From Gymnopilus junonius (taxonomy: Eukaryota; Basidiomycota; Agaricomycetes; Agaricales; Galerinaceae): a stretch of DNA of 64,000 nt. The stretch spans positions 1-64,000 of the forward strand of contig JADNYJ010000189.1 of assembly GCA_015501075.1 (NCBI GenBank). The letters run 5' to 3'. This document shows, in pieces, positions 32,788 to 44,300 of this stretch. Each line of letters opens with the position of its first letter. The stretch's first letter is position 1. The notes under the pieces are model-generated. The model made no database searches, was not told the origin of the DNA, and saw nothing but the letters and a program-made list of their open reading frames with translations. A program made the translations under genes and the position numbers.

Positions 32788-34377
32788 ATGTCGTTCCTCC
32801 CCAAGAGGTTCGCCTCTACTTTTACGATGAAGGCGATACCCTCGAAGTCGCACCATCACTTTCAGCTTCCATCGTCGTCGTTCCCATCTGGCTTTCTACT
32901 CGGTGGAATTCATGCAGGTGTGAAGAAGAAAGCTGGTGTCCCCGACCTCGCAGTAATCCTTTCCACATCGGAGCATCCAACCTCAGCCGCAGCCTGCTTC
33001 ACGAGGAACGCATTCAAAGCGGCCCCTGTACTCGTTTCGGATGAAATTTTGTCAAAAAATGGGGGATATGCACGAGCAGTGGTGGTCAACAGCGGATGCG
33101 CCAATGCCATTACGGGAAAGCAGGGCATGGACGACGCCTGGGCCATGGTGAAAGCCACAGATGCCCTTCTTTCACCTTCAAAATCTGCCTCAAAATTCGA
33201 ACACGAGACACTGGTCATGTCGACAGGTGTCATTGGACAGAATCTACCTATATCAAAGATCCTTGCTGGAATCGAGTCACAATCTCCGAGGAATGAAAAG
33301 ACCCGCGTGTTGGGGTCCGATTTCAAAGCTTGGGAACGAGCTGCACAAGCTTTTATGACTACCGACACGTTCCCGAAGCTGCGCTCAAGGGTGTTCACGA
33401 TCGGAGGTGTGGAGTACCGATTGGCAGGCATGGACAAGGGTGCGGGGATGATTCATCCTAACATGGGCCCTGCTGGTACTTCCTTTTTTTCTGCGCCGAA
33501 GCAGCTGCATGCGACTCTTCTTGGATGCATCATGACTGACGCTGCAGTCTCTCCACGGAGCTTGCAAAGCGCGTTGACATATGCTGTCGACCGGAGCTTC
33601 AATTCTATCAGCGTTGACGGCGACATGTCTACTAATGATTCTATCTACGTTTTGGCCAACGGTGCTGCTTCGAATGGCAAAATTATCGACGAAGAGACTG
33701 ACACGGAAGGTTATGAAATCTTCAAGAAGGAACTGACAGATTTTGCCGCCGATCTTGCGAAACTGGTTGTCAGAGATGGTGAGGGTGCTACCAAATTCGT
33801 CACTGTCACTGTCAAGGTATGTTTCTGTGTCTTACCTTGGATATCCCTTGAACAATCATACGTTACAGGGTGCCCCATCGTACAGAGATGCTCATAACAT
33901 TGCCTCTCGGATATCTACCTCTGCCCTAGTCAAGACGGCTCTATACGGTGAAGACGCCAAGTAAGTTTCCCGTCTTCTTCCGACACACCCAACCCTAACC
34001 GGAACCGTCTTCGCGACAGCTGGGGCCGCATCCTCGCTGCGACAGGGTCTGTGCCCCTGCAGCCCACATCAGCAAACGCCGTTTCGCCAACGATAGACCC
34101 AACAAAAGTTAGCGTGACGTTCGTTCCATCGGATGGGACCTCGGCTCTACTGTTCTCGTCAATGGTGAACCTGAGAAGGTAGATGAAGTACGGGCCAAGG
34201 AGATTTTGACCCTGGAAGACTTTGAGATCATTGTAGACCTTGGCATGGGCCTGGATGGAGAGGCGAAGTACTGGACGTGTGACTTCAGCTATGTGAGTCA
34301 TTTTGTCTGCCATTTTGGGCTTCCGCTGATTTCCTTTGCAGGAATATGTCAAAATCAATGGAGACTATCGCAGCTAG
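32788..34377 (+). CDS. ARG7: Mitochondrial arginine biosynthesis bifunctional protein ArgJ, with a one-base frameshift
   Basis: This enzyme moves the acetyl group from N-acetylornithine to glutamate and can also use acetyl-CoA, closing the ornithine cycle in mitochondria. Exons are 32788-33816, 33869-33960, 34020-34292 and 34342-34377, about 476 residues. The N-terminus is basic and hydroxylated ([15 protein letters not shown]), as for a mitochondrial presequence. Family motifs are [30 protein letters not shown], the self-cleavage site [12 protein letters not shown] (nucleophilic Thr) and [10 protein letters not shown]. Near 34140-34150 the frame shifts by one base. The conserved tail ([30 protein letters not shown]) continues in the new frame. 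The summed exon length is one base short of a whole number of codons. Either the allele is damaged or one base is missing from the assembly. Confidence 0.93.
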
Positions 34378-35070
34378 ACCTGAGATCCTTGAAAAGTAGA
34401 CAGATAACTGTTTCTATTCCAAAATTTCGTTCATTCTTTACCACGGACCCAAAAGAGTTCACCACGCCAGTCCACGCCTTCAGGCTCATTCATTAACAGC
34501 CTTTGTCAGCAACGCCAAGCCCTATCTGTTCTCAGCCACTCCCATCGTCGACCTTGATCAAGCTTTTCATCAATTTAAGCACACGCCCTCTTCTAAGCCC
34601 TATCGGCTCTTCCTTTCGTCGATTACAGTAAGATATCTACATTCCGAGTCGGTCCCGGAGGACTGTGGTATATACCAGGCTTTCATGGCAGAACTTTTCA
34701 CTCAAGCAGTCAATTCAGCTGTCAAACACGTCTTGGCAGGAGAGTTGGTGGTAATCGAGGCAGTAATCTAACTCATAATCTGACTTCCGAAGACAATCCG
34801 ACTTTGACATTAAGGCACATGCCAAGTGAGTAACTGTAATGTTTTGTCCACCTTTCGCTATCGATTCTTATGCCTCCTGCCTCTTCATTCAGCATTCAGC
34901 AATCAGCAAATCGAATCAAAGCTTGGAAGGGGTAAACAACCTGAAGTGCCATTCTCATTGGTTGTTCATCAAATATGATCGACATCGGGTTTTATGAAAG
35001 CTGAAGGCGACTTACTGGCGCCCACGGACGCAGACAAAAAAGCCGATCGCGGGCTGTCCGGAAGAGCAAG
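34378..35070. other. Intergenic, nothing recognised
   Basis: No domain, repeat or RNA gene is seen. Confidence 0.45.
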
Positions 35071-35832
35071 GTGCCTCGCTCTTCACAGCTTAACAGGAGT
35101 CATAAACTCGGCGCTTTTTTTGCACGCCCTTTTCTAGCCTGCTTCTCGCCACTCCCTCCTGCACACTCCATGTATTCTTTGTCTCATAATTCCTTCCTCG
35201 CTTCATCCCTTCCTGTAGGCCAAAATGTCGTCAAGAATATCATCTTCAACGCCGCGGGGGTCGTGCTTAGCTTTGGAATTTATCGCATTTTCTCTTTCCT
35301 GGCATTCAAGGGTCGAGATTATACATCATTCCTGATGTTCGGGGAAGACCTCATTCAGAAGGGACTTTTTGTCTTTTCTCGCAGGTTCAATGGACAGGCG
35401 CTCTTGGTGACGGCACTCGCGATTATGATGGTCGCAGCAGGTTTTTATGACACCTTGCTGTGGGCTCTCGATTCTCCGGGCTACATCACGAAGACGACAC
35501 GGATGAATGCAGGCCAACTTTCTTCCCAAATGCTGGACAATCCAGGATATCTCATTCAGCTCTCAAATCCCCACAACAATCTCAGCATGATCAACTTGAA
35601 CGACACATTAGGCACCAACTTGTACGTTCCCGGAATGAACTTCACACTTCCAGGCATCAACGCCCTTAGAAACTGTGCCGGCCGTTGTACCACTTTCAAT
35701 TGACGTTCCGCCCAGCATATGGCTCGATTCGGAGGGTTGGGCAATAGGCCCCGATAATACTCTTATACACGGTCGCAGAATTCCTGCTGTCTACTTCCGT
35801 CCAATTTACCATCACGAGCAATCGCCGGTTTG
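35071..35832 (+). pseudogene. Truncated fungal membrane-protein gene
   Basis: A frame with two hydrophobic segments (IIFNAAGVVLSFGIYRIF, and LLVTALAIMMVAAGFYDTLL) and a luminal-looking stretch (NPGYLIQLSNPHNNLS, VPGMNFTLPGI) is open to 35703. Coding then continues in another frame (VVPLSIDVPPSIWLDSEGW, AIGPDNTLIHGRRIP) to a stop at about 35832, where the sequence changes character. An ATG at 35225 in yet another frame (MSSRIS) may be the original start. Many fungi carry large proteins beginning this way. Here only the first part remains, with one or two frame shifts, and it ends at the edge of the GC-rich island. No continuation was found to the right of the island. Confidence 0.55.
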
Positions 35833-36007
35833 ATGCAATCCCGGCATGAGGACCGAGGGTTTCTCCTGCCTCTTTATAAGGGGGCTATCCTTTGCGCTCG
35901 ATGCTCTACACTTTGCCCCCCCCCCCCTGCGCCCTCGCTGGCATACCAATTGTCTTCTCGATTTACCTACACTACCCTCTGCCGAACTCGTCGCCTAGCA
36001 ATCGGCC

Positions 36008-38868
36008 ATGGGACGTGTCAAAACGGCCGAGGACTTCCTCAACCGGGGCCTACGGCGAACCCATACCGAGGAGCAACACATCGTCAACAGCAAGCAGGCC
36101 CGTCGACCCCTCGCGGCCGGAACCCTACGAAACTACAAGCGTGCAGTAGAGCTTTGGAGAGTGTGCGTCAATTCATCGTCGCCTGTAGGATTTACTCCTT
36201 TGTGCTCACGACGATTAACAGCTACCAGAAGCTTCATCCGGGTGCCATGCTAGACAACTACAAAACGCCGAAGGCTTTCATTCTGATGATTGCCAAGGCT
36301 ATCGACAGCAGGTATGGCGACCCCGATGCTTGCTTGAGGACTGTTCGTCAGTATTGGAAGAATACCACTGCTGGCGTCGACCGGGAAGGGGAGCCGGTAG
36401 ATCCCAAGATTATAGAATCCACTACGAACGTGAGTTCTTGCGTTATAGTTTCCAGCCACGCGGGATTTAACGATGTTTCAGTTCATAAACGACGACCTCC
36501 AGAAGAAGCTGAACCTGCCGCGTTATAAACGCGCAAGGAAGTACGCTGCCATGCCTCACCTCGTCTATCTCGCCAAGCTGCTGTGGGGTTACGACTGGCA
36601 TCGGTACAGCAGCCCAAAAGACCGTCTTGATCTGTGGGACGGGATTTTGCTCAATGTCTTCACCTCTGCTCGAGTTGGCGAGTACATCGAATCGACTGCT
36701 CGTGAAGGGAGTGGTCGAGGCTTGCGTTATAACGTCAGTCTGCTCCAATAGCGAGGTTCTGTGCCCTGACTGACGTCGAAATAACCAGGACGTATGGTTC
36801 GTCGTCTTACGCAACGAGCACGGCAGCCCCGAGTTTGCTATGGAGGTTAAGAAAGACGGGAAAGGTATGACCTCTACGCCCTGGAGAAAGTAAGCCCCTT
36901 ACATTAGCACATCGACGCGTACTTACTGCTTCACTTCAGTCCTGAACATTCGTTACACGAGGGATGGGGCCACCATTCCCTCATGTTCAACCCTCTACTC
37001 TCGCGAGTAGCCATTCTCCTGGCGAAGGGCGCGTTCCGTGACTTTCAGACGGTGGACGAACTTCTCGACATTGTGCCGCCAGAGGAAGGAATCGTTCGAA
37101 TCCATTGGCACCCGGACTTCCTCCAGAGACCGGTTTACGAGCGAGGCGACGGCCATATCTGGTCTGCTCGCACATACTGTGCACCGTCTTCACGACGCAG
37201 GCATTCGAGCCGGGTTTCCGTCCCTTAGCAACCACGATTTCCGCGCTGAGGGTCTCCGTGCAATCGGTAAGTGATTTTTTGACCGTCCACTCGATGTAAG
37301 TTGATCAATCTTCACACAGATGAGGAGTATACCTCTTCCCAACGTCGGAGACATGCTGGACACGGGAGCGACTCCGTCTATGACCAGTTCTACGCTCCTA
37401 CGAACCCTGGTACTGATGGTCAAGCTGCCTACGCTGGCGACGCCCCTCGAACTCTTCCCTCCAAGCTTCTCCGTCTCCTCAAGATGGATCACAATCCAGA
37501 GCTCGCACAGACGCTCCCAGCGCGAGAGCTGCACGAGTTGGTGACCGCGACCAGTACTCAGCCGTTTTTGCTGACCTGGAAAACCTTCCCAACTCCAATG
37601 ACGCCACCATCAAGAAGTAACGAACAGAGATCCTGGGTCGCCTGAGGTGTCTCAAGCTCGCTGCGCTCAAGATGTATCGCGAGAAGCAGAAGGAGCACCC
37701 TCAACAGTCCGCTACAACCGCCAAACCCAAGGACGTAGGCCACCATCGCATTCCGTTCTCTCGCATTTGCCATCTGATGCCTGTTCGCCAACGTCTCTCC
37801 GAGTCGTTATCCACCGTCGCCACCATCCGGAGCAAGGCTGGGAGGGCTGTTCTGAAGGATCTAATCGAGCTCTATCGTTCGGAGTTCGAGGTCGAGGCTC
37901 GACCTGGCTTGGAGCTTAAGAACTGCCATTGCGCGACCCCGAAGAGGTATGTGTCTTCTCCCAAAGGGATTTCTGATGTAATGTATACACAGCGCCCCGG
38001 CACACGTACAGTGGAAGCACATCTACAGCTGCCACAAGTTGTACCTTGCGCCCAAGCTCCCAGGTCGTTCCTCCGCTTCGTTCGCCGAGTTCTGCTTCCT
38101 GTGCGCCGAAGGCCATTGGTTCACGAGCCAGGACGACTGGAGGCTCCACTGCGAGAGACATCTGACGAACCTCGATACCCTACCCAATCAGTGTGACCCC
38201 CTCATCTACGCCAACACTCTCGCTGCGCCTGGTCTCTGCTTCTGGTGTCTCGGCGACGAGAACCTTGCTCCTACCGTGCGGATGCAGCGTTTCCTCGACA
38301 AGGCATCGTGGCAGTCTCATATCGAGAAGGAGCACCTCGCAGAATCGACTGGCGCCAAGGTTCCCACCTGCCCGCACCCAAAGTGCGCTGAACGATTCAA
38401 GAACCCCAAGGACAGGGACTTCCATCTTCATGACGTTCACTGTTGGGAGCCTAGGAAGCCGAAGGCAGGTGTCAAGCGTCGTCGTTCCTGTCGGGAGAAG
38501 GAAGAGGAGAGCGACGACAGCGAAGAAACGCCTCCGAAGCGTCGGCGGGGTACAGTTCGACGCAAAGCCCCACCCGGGACCTTCGTATTCGTCGAGCAGA
38601 ATACTCTATTCAGTGAGTCGAGTTTCTTTGGCTCCTACATCTATCCTGATAGCTATACTTCTTTTCAGAGAGCAGTCCTTCCCCGTCCTCGACGTTAACA
38701 ACGCTTTCGACGGAAGTCGATCCTCCGCAATTCCCGGATGAAATTCCTTCATCCAGCACTGCATCTTCCACCCTCGTTGCATCGTCTCGCTCTCCCGAGC
38801 CGACTTTGAACGAACACAACATCGACTACTACTCCTTTGATCCCGAGTTCGTATCAGCTCTCGAGTAG
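36008..38868 (+). pseudogene. Tyrosine recombinase (Crypton/DUF3435-like) with C-terminal C2H2 fingers, frameshifted
   Basis: Exons are 36008-36162, 36222-36429, 36482-36733, 36789-36889, 36940-37266, 37320-37946, 37993-38612 and 38669-38868, about 829 codons. The N-terminal part resembles a phage-integrase SAM-like core-binding region (TLRNYKRAVELWRVY). Catalytic candidates appear in order: Arg in FTSARVGEYIES, HxxR in NHDFRAEGLRAI, His in HAGHGSD and Tyr in VYDQFYAP. Three cysteine/histidine clusters follow (CFLCAEGHWF..HCERH; CFWC..HIEKEH; CPHPKC..HLHDVH), then a basic and acidic tail. The frame slips by one base near 37140 and slips back near 37565, in a T run, and a TAA sits at about 37618. 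Whether these are real lesions or sequence errors cannot be told. It is related to Crypton and DUF3435 recombinases, but the exact family is uncertain. Confidence 0.72.
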
Positions 38869-40509
38869 ATGGAGTTGGTGCCCGAGGAGGACGCACAACT
38901 CGACACTCAGGATGCATGTCTTGCTGCCGTAGCGCTGCTGGAGATCCGTGCACAAGGCTGAGACGTACCCATTTTAGTCTGAGGCGCAGGTGCAGATGTA
39001 TCCGCTTCGCTGCTAGCGTTGACAGTATGGTAAGTACGAGTTGTTTCAGTAATGGCAACGTAGAGACCATTCCATTCTATCGCCTCGCAAATACAAATCT
39101 ATGTCTATGGCTATAGTCGACCATGGGCGAAGTAGTTGACCTTGCTTAGAATAATGAGAGCTGCTGAGGCGACCTTTGAGGTTTGTTCTTCATCGACGAT
39201 CCCGCAAAGCGACCGGAATGGGCAAAGTCCGATTAGGACCCCCTTTTCCCCTATAGCTCGCACTATTGGCGCAGTATAGTAAGGTAGTCAGGTCCATAGT
39301 TCTATACGTCTTGTTAAGGGCCCTACTTCCGAGCTCGCTATAGCTACCCCGCGGCGCGAACCGAATATGCCTCTGCAAGTCCTCTTTCAGCCCACACACG
39401 GTGTACTACGCTACTAGCTGAGCGTGAGGCGAGCGGACAGAGATAAACCAGGGGAGACGATGTAGGTGTCGACCGTCCTTAGATCGTTCTAAGTCGTCAA
39501 GCTTCAAGTTGAAGATCGTCAAGGCGAGCTTATTCGATCGGGAAAGCAAAGCCCTTAAGAGACGTAACTACAAGTCGCAAGATCGAGTTAGAAGGAGATG
39601 GTTTGTGGATGCTCAAGAACTTCACGAGAAGGGAGAAGTGCCGCTGCGTCGATAATTCAAATGCTGAACTCAACCGTTATCTAGGCATCCTACTACAGAT
39701 CATTGGTCACACGGTTAACAAGAAAATATTGTGTCCACTGTTAAGCGCGATAACATGTACGTGGTTTATGTGAAAGATTTTAAGCGCGGGGAAGCAGGCA
39801 GGTGGGGACAGGGAGAGACATACGGGACGAGAACGAGATATGTCGTACAAGGAGGATGAGAGCGTTCGACGACGAAGCTACGATAATAGATGCGACGAAT
39901 CCACGAGTCAAAGCCTAAGTTGCGCACCAAAGCCGCTATAGATCAGGAAGACGGGGAGAAGATCAAACGCACCTAAGCGACGAGTCCACGCATCCAAAGC
40001 CTAGGCGTCAACGATGTCAGCTACACGTACGAAGAAACGCAGGGAGGAGAAGCATACCAAGACGACAATTCATCGACCAAAGCATCCGTCGCTGCTGCCA
40101 ACTAACCGATAAATAACGAGTAGAGAGAACCGAGACGAAGTCAAGAGAGGAGACGACGCGTGAAATGTTCGCCAAAGCCTAGAAGTTGAGATCAGGGATC
40201 ATGACAAAGAGATTAGAGAGACGAAACGAACTTGAATGGCGATCCAACGAGCAAGACACGCGCATGCACCAACGACGGCAGGAACGTAGCAGGGAGTAAA
40301 GAAACGAGTGTAAGGACAGTCGGTGATGGGAAGAAACACAGTCAGGGAGATGGGATGGGGCAGCCGAAAAACGAGAAGCACAGAGCGTAGGGATAGTGGA
40401 GGTGAAGACGATGTGGAGTGGCTCGCGCAGACTTCGACGTTAATCAGAATGTGTGCAAAAGCATGAAGCGAAAGAAAGAGACGAACCTTTACAGCCGCCG
40501 ACGTTGCCC
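38869..40509. other. Non-coding part of the island, nothing firm
   Basis: Purine-rich sequence lies between the two island genes. A short motif, CCAAAGCCTA, recurs with variation (about 39910, 39987, 40170). No domain or RNA gene is recognised. It would contain the 3' regions of both genes, which point toward each other. Confidence 0.35.
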
Positions 40510-42218
40510 TTAACCTGACCAGCCGGTACGGTAGAAGTCGGCGTACTTGAACCGCTTCTTGATCTGCTGGAGGAGGTACCACCCAGGAGTGCAGTAAGTG
40601 ATGTGGTTGCTCGTCAAGCCACCTTTGTTCTGTCCAGAGTGAAGTTGGCCCACGATGCGGCCTTTACCGTTCCTGGTGTGCCAGACGAGGGCGCCCGAGT
40701 CTCCCTTTGCGGAGAAGACTTCGGCGTACTTGACGCCGGAGTTGTAAATCCCTAGTTCGATGGACTCGACGCCGGCTTCGTTCTCAACGAACGAGACAAG
40801 GCCGGCGTAACGTCCGACGGTGAGGTCGGTGCTGTTTCCGTCTTTTCCAACGATAAGACAGCGTTGGCCTTCCCTGTCGAACTCGGTAGGGTGGGCGAGT
40901 TCTTCCATCGTAGCGCAACTCTCAATTCGGAGCATCCTCCCCTCGGGGAACTTGAACGTGGTCGGGCCAGTACCGACAGGGTAAAATAGAGCCGTGAGTT
41001 CTTGAGGCGAGAACTTGGAGCCTGAAGAAAGGTGTTTTCGATCAACGAGGAAAACGCGAGAGAGAAAAGTTGAAAGGCACCGAGATCTACGACGTTGCCC
41101 TCGAATTGACTCTTGACCCTCGCCTCGTCTACCAGGAATGCGGCCCAGTCGGTGGTATACCCGGTGCCTCCTACGTCGACCTTGATGGCGTCAGCATGTT
41201 GAACATAGCCAATGTTGCGGTCGAGCTTGATGTCCGACCAATTTTTTTTGACTTCATCATGGAGAGCCTCGAGATCGGCGATAGCTTCGTTCGCGCCGTC
41301 CAACTGGCTTCGAAGCCGACGCAACTCCCTCGCGTCCTCCCGGTCCTGCCCCTCCTTCGCCTGCAGTTTGACGATCTCGCGGGCCCAAAGGTTGGCGAGA
41401 ACGCCATGGTCAGCGGTCGCCTTCGTGATCTCGTCGAGACCACGTTGAAATCTGCGCATACCGCACACGCGGACGTAGTCCCTCTGTGCGCCACCTTTAC
41501 GTTCGTAGTCGACTTTGGTGTCTTTCCGAAGGACGTGGCAGTTGCTGACCCCGTAAACTCTGTCGCTAGGATTCCCGTGCTTGTCCTTGTTTTCATGAAA
41601 ATAGAGCGTTAGAGTGCCCTGAGCGTCCTCCTCCTCCATTTCCTCGGTCGCAAGGGGAACGCCGAGATGAGGGGTCACGAAGCGACGGACGTGATGAGTA
41701 GCGTTGCCGCTACCGACGTGGCGCATGAGAGGGGGACCGGTCATCAACTGCGGGACCGCCTCACGCCATTCGACGACAACATCATCGACTTCGTGCTTCA
41801 GCAAGATCGCAAGGATCTCCTGCGAGACGTCGTGGGCGGTCTCGGGAGAAGTGGAACCGGGATAAACACCGACCCAGATAACGGGAGGGCCCAGGCTCCC
41901 CTTCGCCTCGTCTCCCGGCGGTCCGTGTGTGAAGAAGCGAGCGGGATCGATGGATGTCTTACGGATGTTGCGGGCTTTGAGCAGGTCGCGGATCTGGGGA
42001 CCGACAGTCTCCCAGACATCATTGAGCGAGGTGTCGAAGACTCCACGGAGCGTCTTGACAACGAGATTGGCGAATCTGCCGACGGGGCGGGGAAAGGGCG
42101 TAGTGAGGTGGTCTGAGCGGTAAACGAGGATAGGGTGGTCGCCGTCTTCAGTGATGCCGTTGTAATAAGACGTCGACTCGAACGGCGCTGGGGGCCGGTG
42201 CTCGGACACTGCAGTCAT
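40510..42218 (-). CDS. Trypsin-fold (PA clan) serine protease-like protein
   Basis: Exon 1 (42218-41081) and exon 2 (41021-40510) join across a 59-nt intron (GTGCCT..CTTCAG), giving 549 residues from the ATG at MTAVSEHRPP. The frame is open a little upstream without an ATG. A long N-terminal region is followed by chymotrypsin-like landmarks: GVSNCHVLRKD (His), a charged coiled segment (AREIVKLQAKEGQDREDARE), YTTDWAAFLVD (Asp) and SAKGDSGALVW (Ser in GDSG). The coiled insert between His and Asp is unusual for a secreted trypsin. There is no signal peptide, so an intracellular role is likely. Unlike its neighbour it has no frame break. It may be cargo of the recombinase island, which is inference. 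Confidence 0.7.
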
Positions 42219-42350
42219 CTCACTGGCGATGGTGAGGGCAGAGTCACTAAGAGCCGGGGAGCTGCGCAAGTGGGGCAAGCCAGGACTCTTGCGCTGCTGG
42301 CCCTGTTGATTGATACACTTTAGGGCAAAGCACTCCTGTGGCCGGACTAT

Positions 42351-42704
42351 TTAACAGCTCGGTCAAATAGAATTTCTGCGATTATTACACTTATTCGCAC
42401 GGTATATCTCATTCTATTTGTTTCTCTGAAATTTAAGCCGCCATAAAACTGACAATGTATAAATCCTTTATCAAGATGCTAAATACAGCGCCAAATGAAA
42501 ACTTTAGACATGTGACAAATATGCAGAGAAAGTAACAACCATTATTTCTTTGCTTGAAAATTGAATGAAACAAATAGAGTAGATTTGTGGATAAATCAAA
42601 GGCATGAATTAAATTATGTCCTCAAGTGAATATCAAAATTAGAATTCTGAGAATCATTATTAGGTACAGAAAATGTTACATCTGATTGATGCTTTCATTG
42701 CAGG
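42351..42704. other. AT-rich intergenic, no gene seen
   Basis: Composition drops sharply from the island. The last eight bases (ATTGCAGG, 42697-42704) are the target duplication of the adjacent hAT element. Confidence 0.5.
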
Positions 42705-43264
42705 TAGTGCTGGGTTTTATACCTGGATGTTTAAAACAGGGTGGTTTTTCACACTGTTTTTAACATGTTTTCAATGTTTTAAACATCGAGGAGTCCAAAA
42801 CCTTCTGTGTTTTACTGTGTTAAATGACATCAGATTTTAGTCAATAATCAGTGAATTATAAGCATCGAGGGATGCGAATATCCTGTTTTACAAGTTTGAA
42901 CTCCCAATTTCCATGAAGAACCCTCTTGCATAGGTAGAAATCAGTGAAATTGGTGAGTACACTGCAATATCACAGAGGGTCACATCATGCAAAGATGTGT
43001 GCCTCAGCACCGAACTACAATATATTGCACTCACCAGGGTGATACTATTTTCAGATAATATAATAACAAGGTACTCAAAGAGAGAAAAATTAAAATTGCC
43101 CCTCAGCCAGCTTTTAGATGATTTTCTGCCCAGAAAATTAAAATCTAAAAAATATGATTATGTAAGAAAAACACTGTTTAAAACACAAGTAATGCACATG
43201 GCTGGGAGGCCGGGAGAAAAAACATGTTTAAAACAGTGGCCCAGAGGAAAAAAACCCAGCACTA
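42705..43264. mobile_element. hAT-type MITE, 560 bp, with 8-bp target duplication
   Basis: The ends are TAGTGCTGGGTTTT and AAAACCCAGCACTA, a perfect 14-bp terminal inverted repeat. Direct repeats ATTGCAGG flank it on both sides (42697-42704, 43265-43272). An 8-bp duplication and a TA-G-G start fit hAT transposons. Subterminal copies of TTTAAAACA and its complement occur near both ends. No transposase is encoded, so it must be moved by another element. Confidence 0.9.
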
Positions 43265-43754
43265 ATTGCAGGCCCAAATTGGATGTAGACATCTCATTTC
43301 AGCATGAATTGTATTATTTGGGCGATCAGGCTGTCGACTACATGCGGCTCATCGCCAGGCCGCAAGCATGTTATAATTATTTCAAACTCCCATCAGATTA
43401 CCATACGGTGGAGGAAGCGAGTTTGATTACAGGGGTGATTACTGCTTCTAGGGAACCGAAATCATTATACACAAGGACGGCAGGCAGTCGGGCCTGGAAC
43501 ATGATCACGTGATGGGCGCTGAAGGCACCGGATAGTGTCTGTGAAGTCGACATCGCAAGCAGGATGCTGTTGAGTGCCTACGGTAAATTCATGACCTTCC
43601 TGTGAGCCTATTCACATTCAGAAATTTCCTCATGGTATTTAAAGCCACTTTCCACCTTGATGACTTTTTACTTTCATCTTCACTTTCTACCATCCTATTT
43701 CAAAAGTGAGTCTTCTTTTTCTCACATCTAACTGACCTTACCTTTGATTCAAAC
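43265..43754. other. Exon-like fragment and promoter region
   Basis: Directly after the hAT element a frame runs to 43512 (FQHELYYLGDQAVDYMRLIARPQ). It could be an exon, since the duplicated target ends in a possible 3' splice site (TTGCAGG), but no partner exon is seen. TATTTAAA at 43636-43643 lies about 110 bp upstream of the small gene starting at 43755. Confidence 0.35.
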
Positions 43755-44080
43755 ATGCCATTGTGCAGAGGTGCCCCAATTCTGTTCTCAGACATTCCCA
43801 GTGGGCCGGAATACCTGGGGACATATGTCCACCTTGTGATCAAGAATATTGGCAGGAACTTGGTAAGTGAACATATTCCTTGCATTACTTACTCTCTTAA
43901 ACCCGTTTCCCATAGGTGATCACTGGACACCATATCAGAGCAGGGGGACAGACTGTCATTATCCCTCCTGGAGTCATTACATCCCTTCAGTAAGTGTTAA
44001 ATTTATGTCTTGGAATTACTTACTGACATTTTGACCAACATCAATTGTCTGGCTTGCGCAGCAGGAACCATTTGATTTAG
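43755..44080 (+). CDS. Small hypothetical protein, three exons
   Basis: Exons 43755-43862, 43916-43989 and 44062-44080 give 66 residues. The first intron is GTAAGT..CCATAG and the second GTAAGT..GCGCAG. Both are good fungal introns, and without the second the frame ends one codon later. The protein begins MPLCRGAPILFSDIP, has a beta-rich middle (YVHLVIKNIGRNLVITGHH) and ends SLHRNHLI. There is no signal peptide or known domain. A TATA-like TATTTAAA at 43636 and a leader containing a possible GTGAGT intron support transcription. The family is unknown. Confidence 0.45.
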
Positions 44081-44300
44081 ATAGTAAAAATTTGTACTCA
44101 TTTTTCATCCATAAAAAATCATGTGCTATCTGTGCCAACACCTACATAGCTCATAATTTCAACATTCGTGAAATCACTATGTACCTGCTTTAATTTTAGA
44201 GTTATAAATAGATTTAGTGCACTTAGATGACTTTGGATGATGGATCGGGATGCTGGCAGGTTCCTGAGCATAATGGATCAAATGAAAAGATCTTCGGACT

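Larger units (their letters stand above)
35833..42350. mobile_element. Putative recombinase-bearing GC-rich island
   Basis: Between the truncated membrane-protein gene and AT-rich sequence at about 42350 the DNA is visibly richer in G and C. For example the 60 bases at 38041-38100 contain 37 G or C. It holds two genes: a tyrosine-recombinase/zinc-finger gene (36008-38868, plus) and a trypsin-fold protease gene (40510-42218, minus). A 12-base C run (35916-35927) lies near the left edge. Flanking direct repeats were not identified, so the borders are approximate and mobility is inferred from the recombinase, the composition and the interrupted neighbour. Confidence 0.45.

Noticed and set aside
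41070..42116. Plus-strand frames of 149-180 residues in the island
   Set aside because: They are shadows of the minus-strand protease gene. High GC leaves several frames open, and only the minus frame has the His/Asp/Ser motifs and a good intron.
35833..42350. Calling the island a Starship outright
   Set aside because: No DUF3435 search could be run, no target-site repeats were found, and Starships are described mainly from ascomycetes. The evidence supports only a putative recombinase-bearing island.
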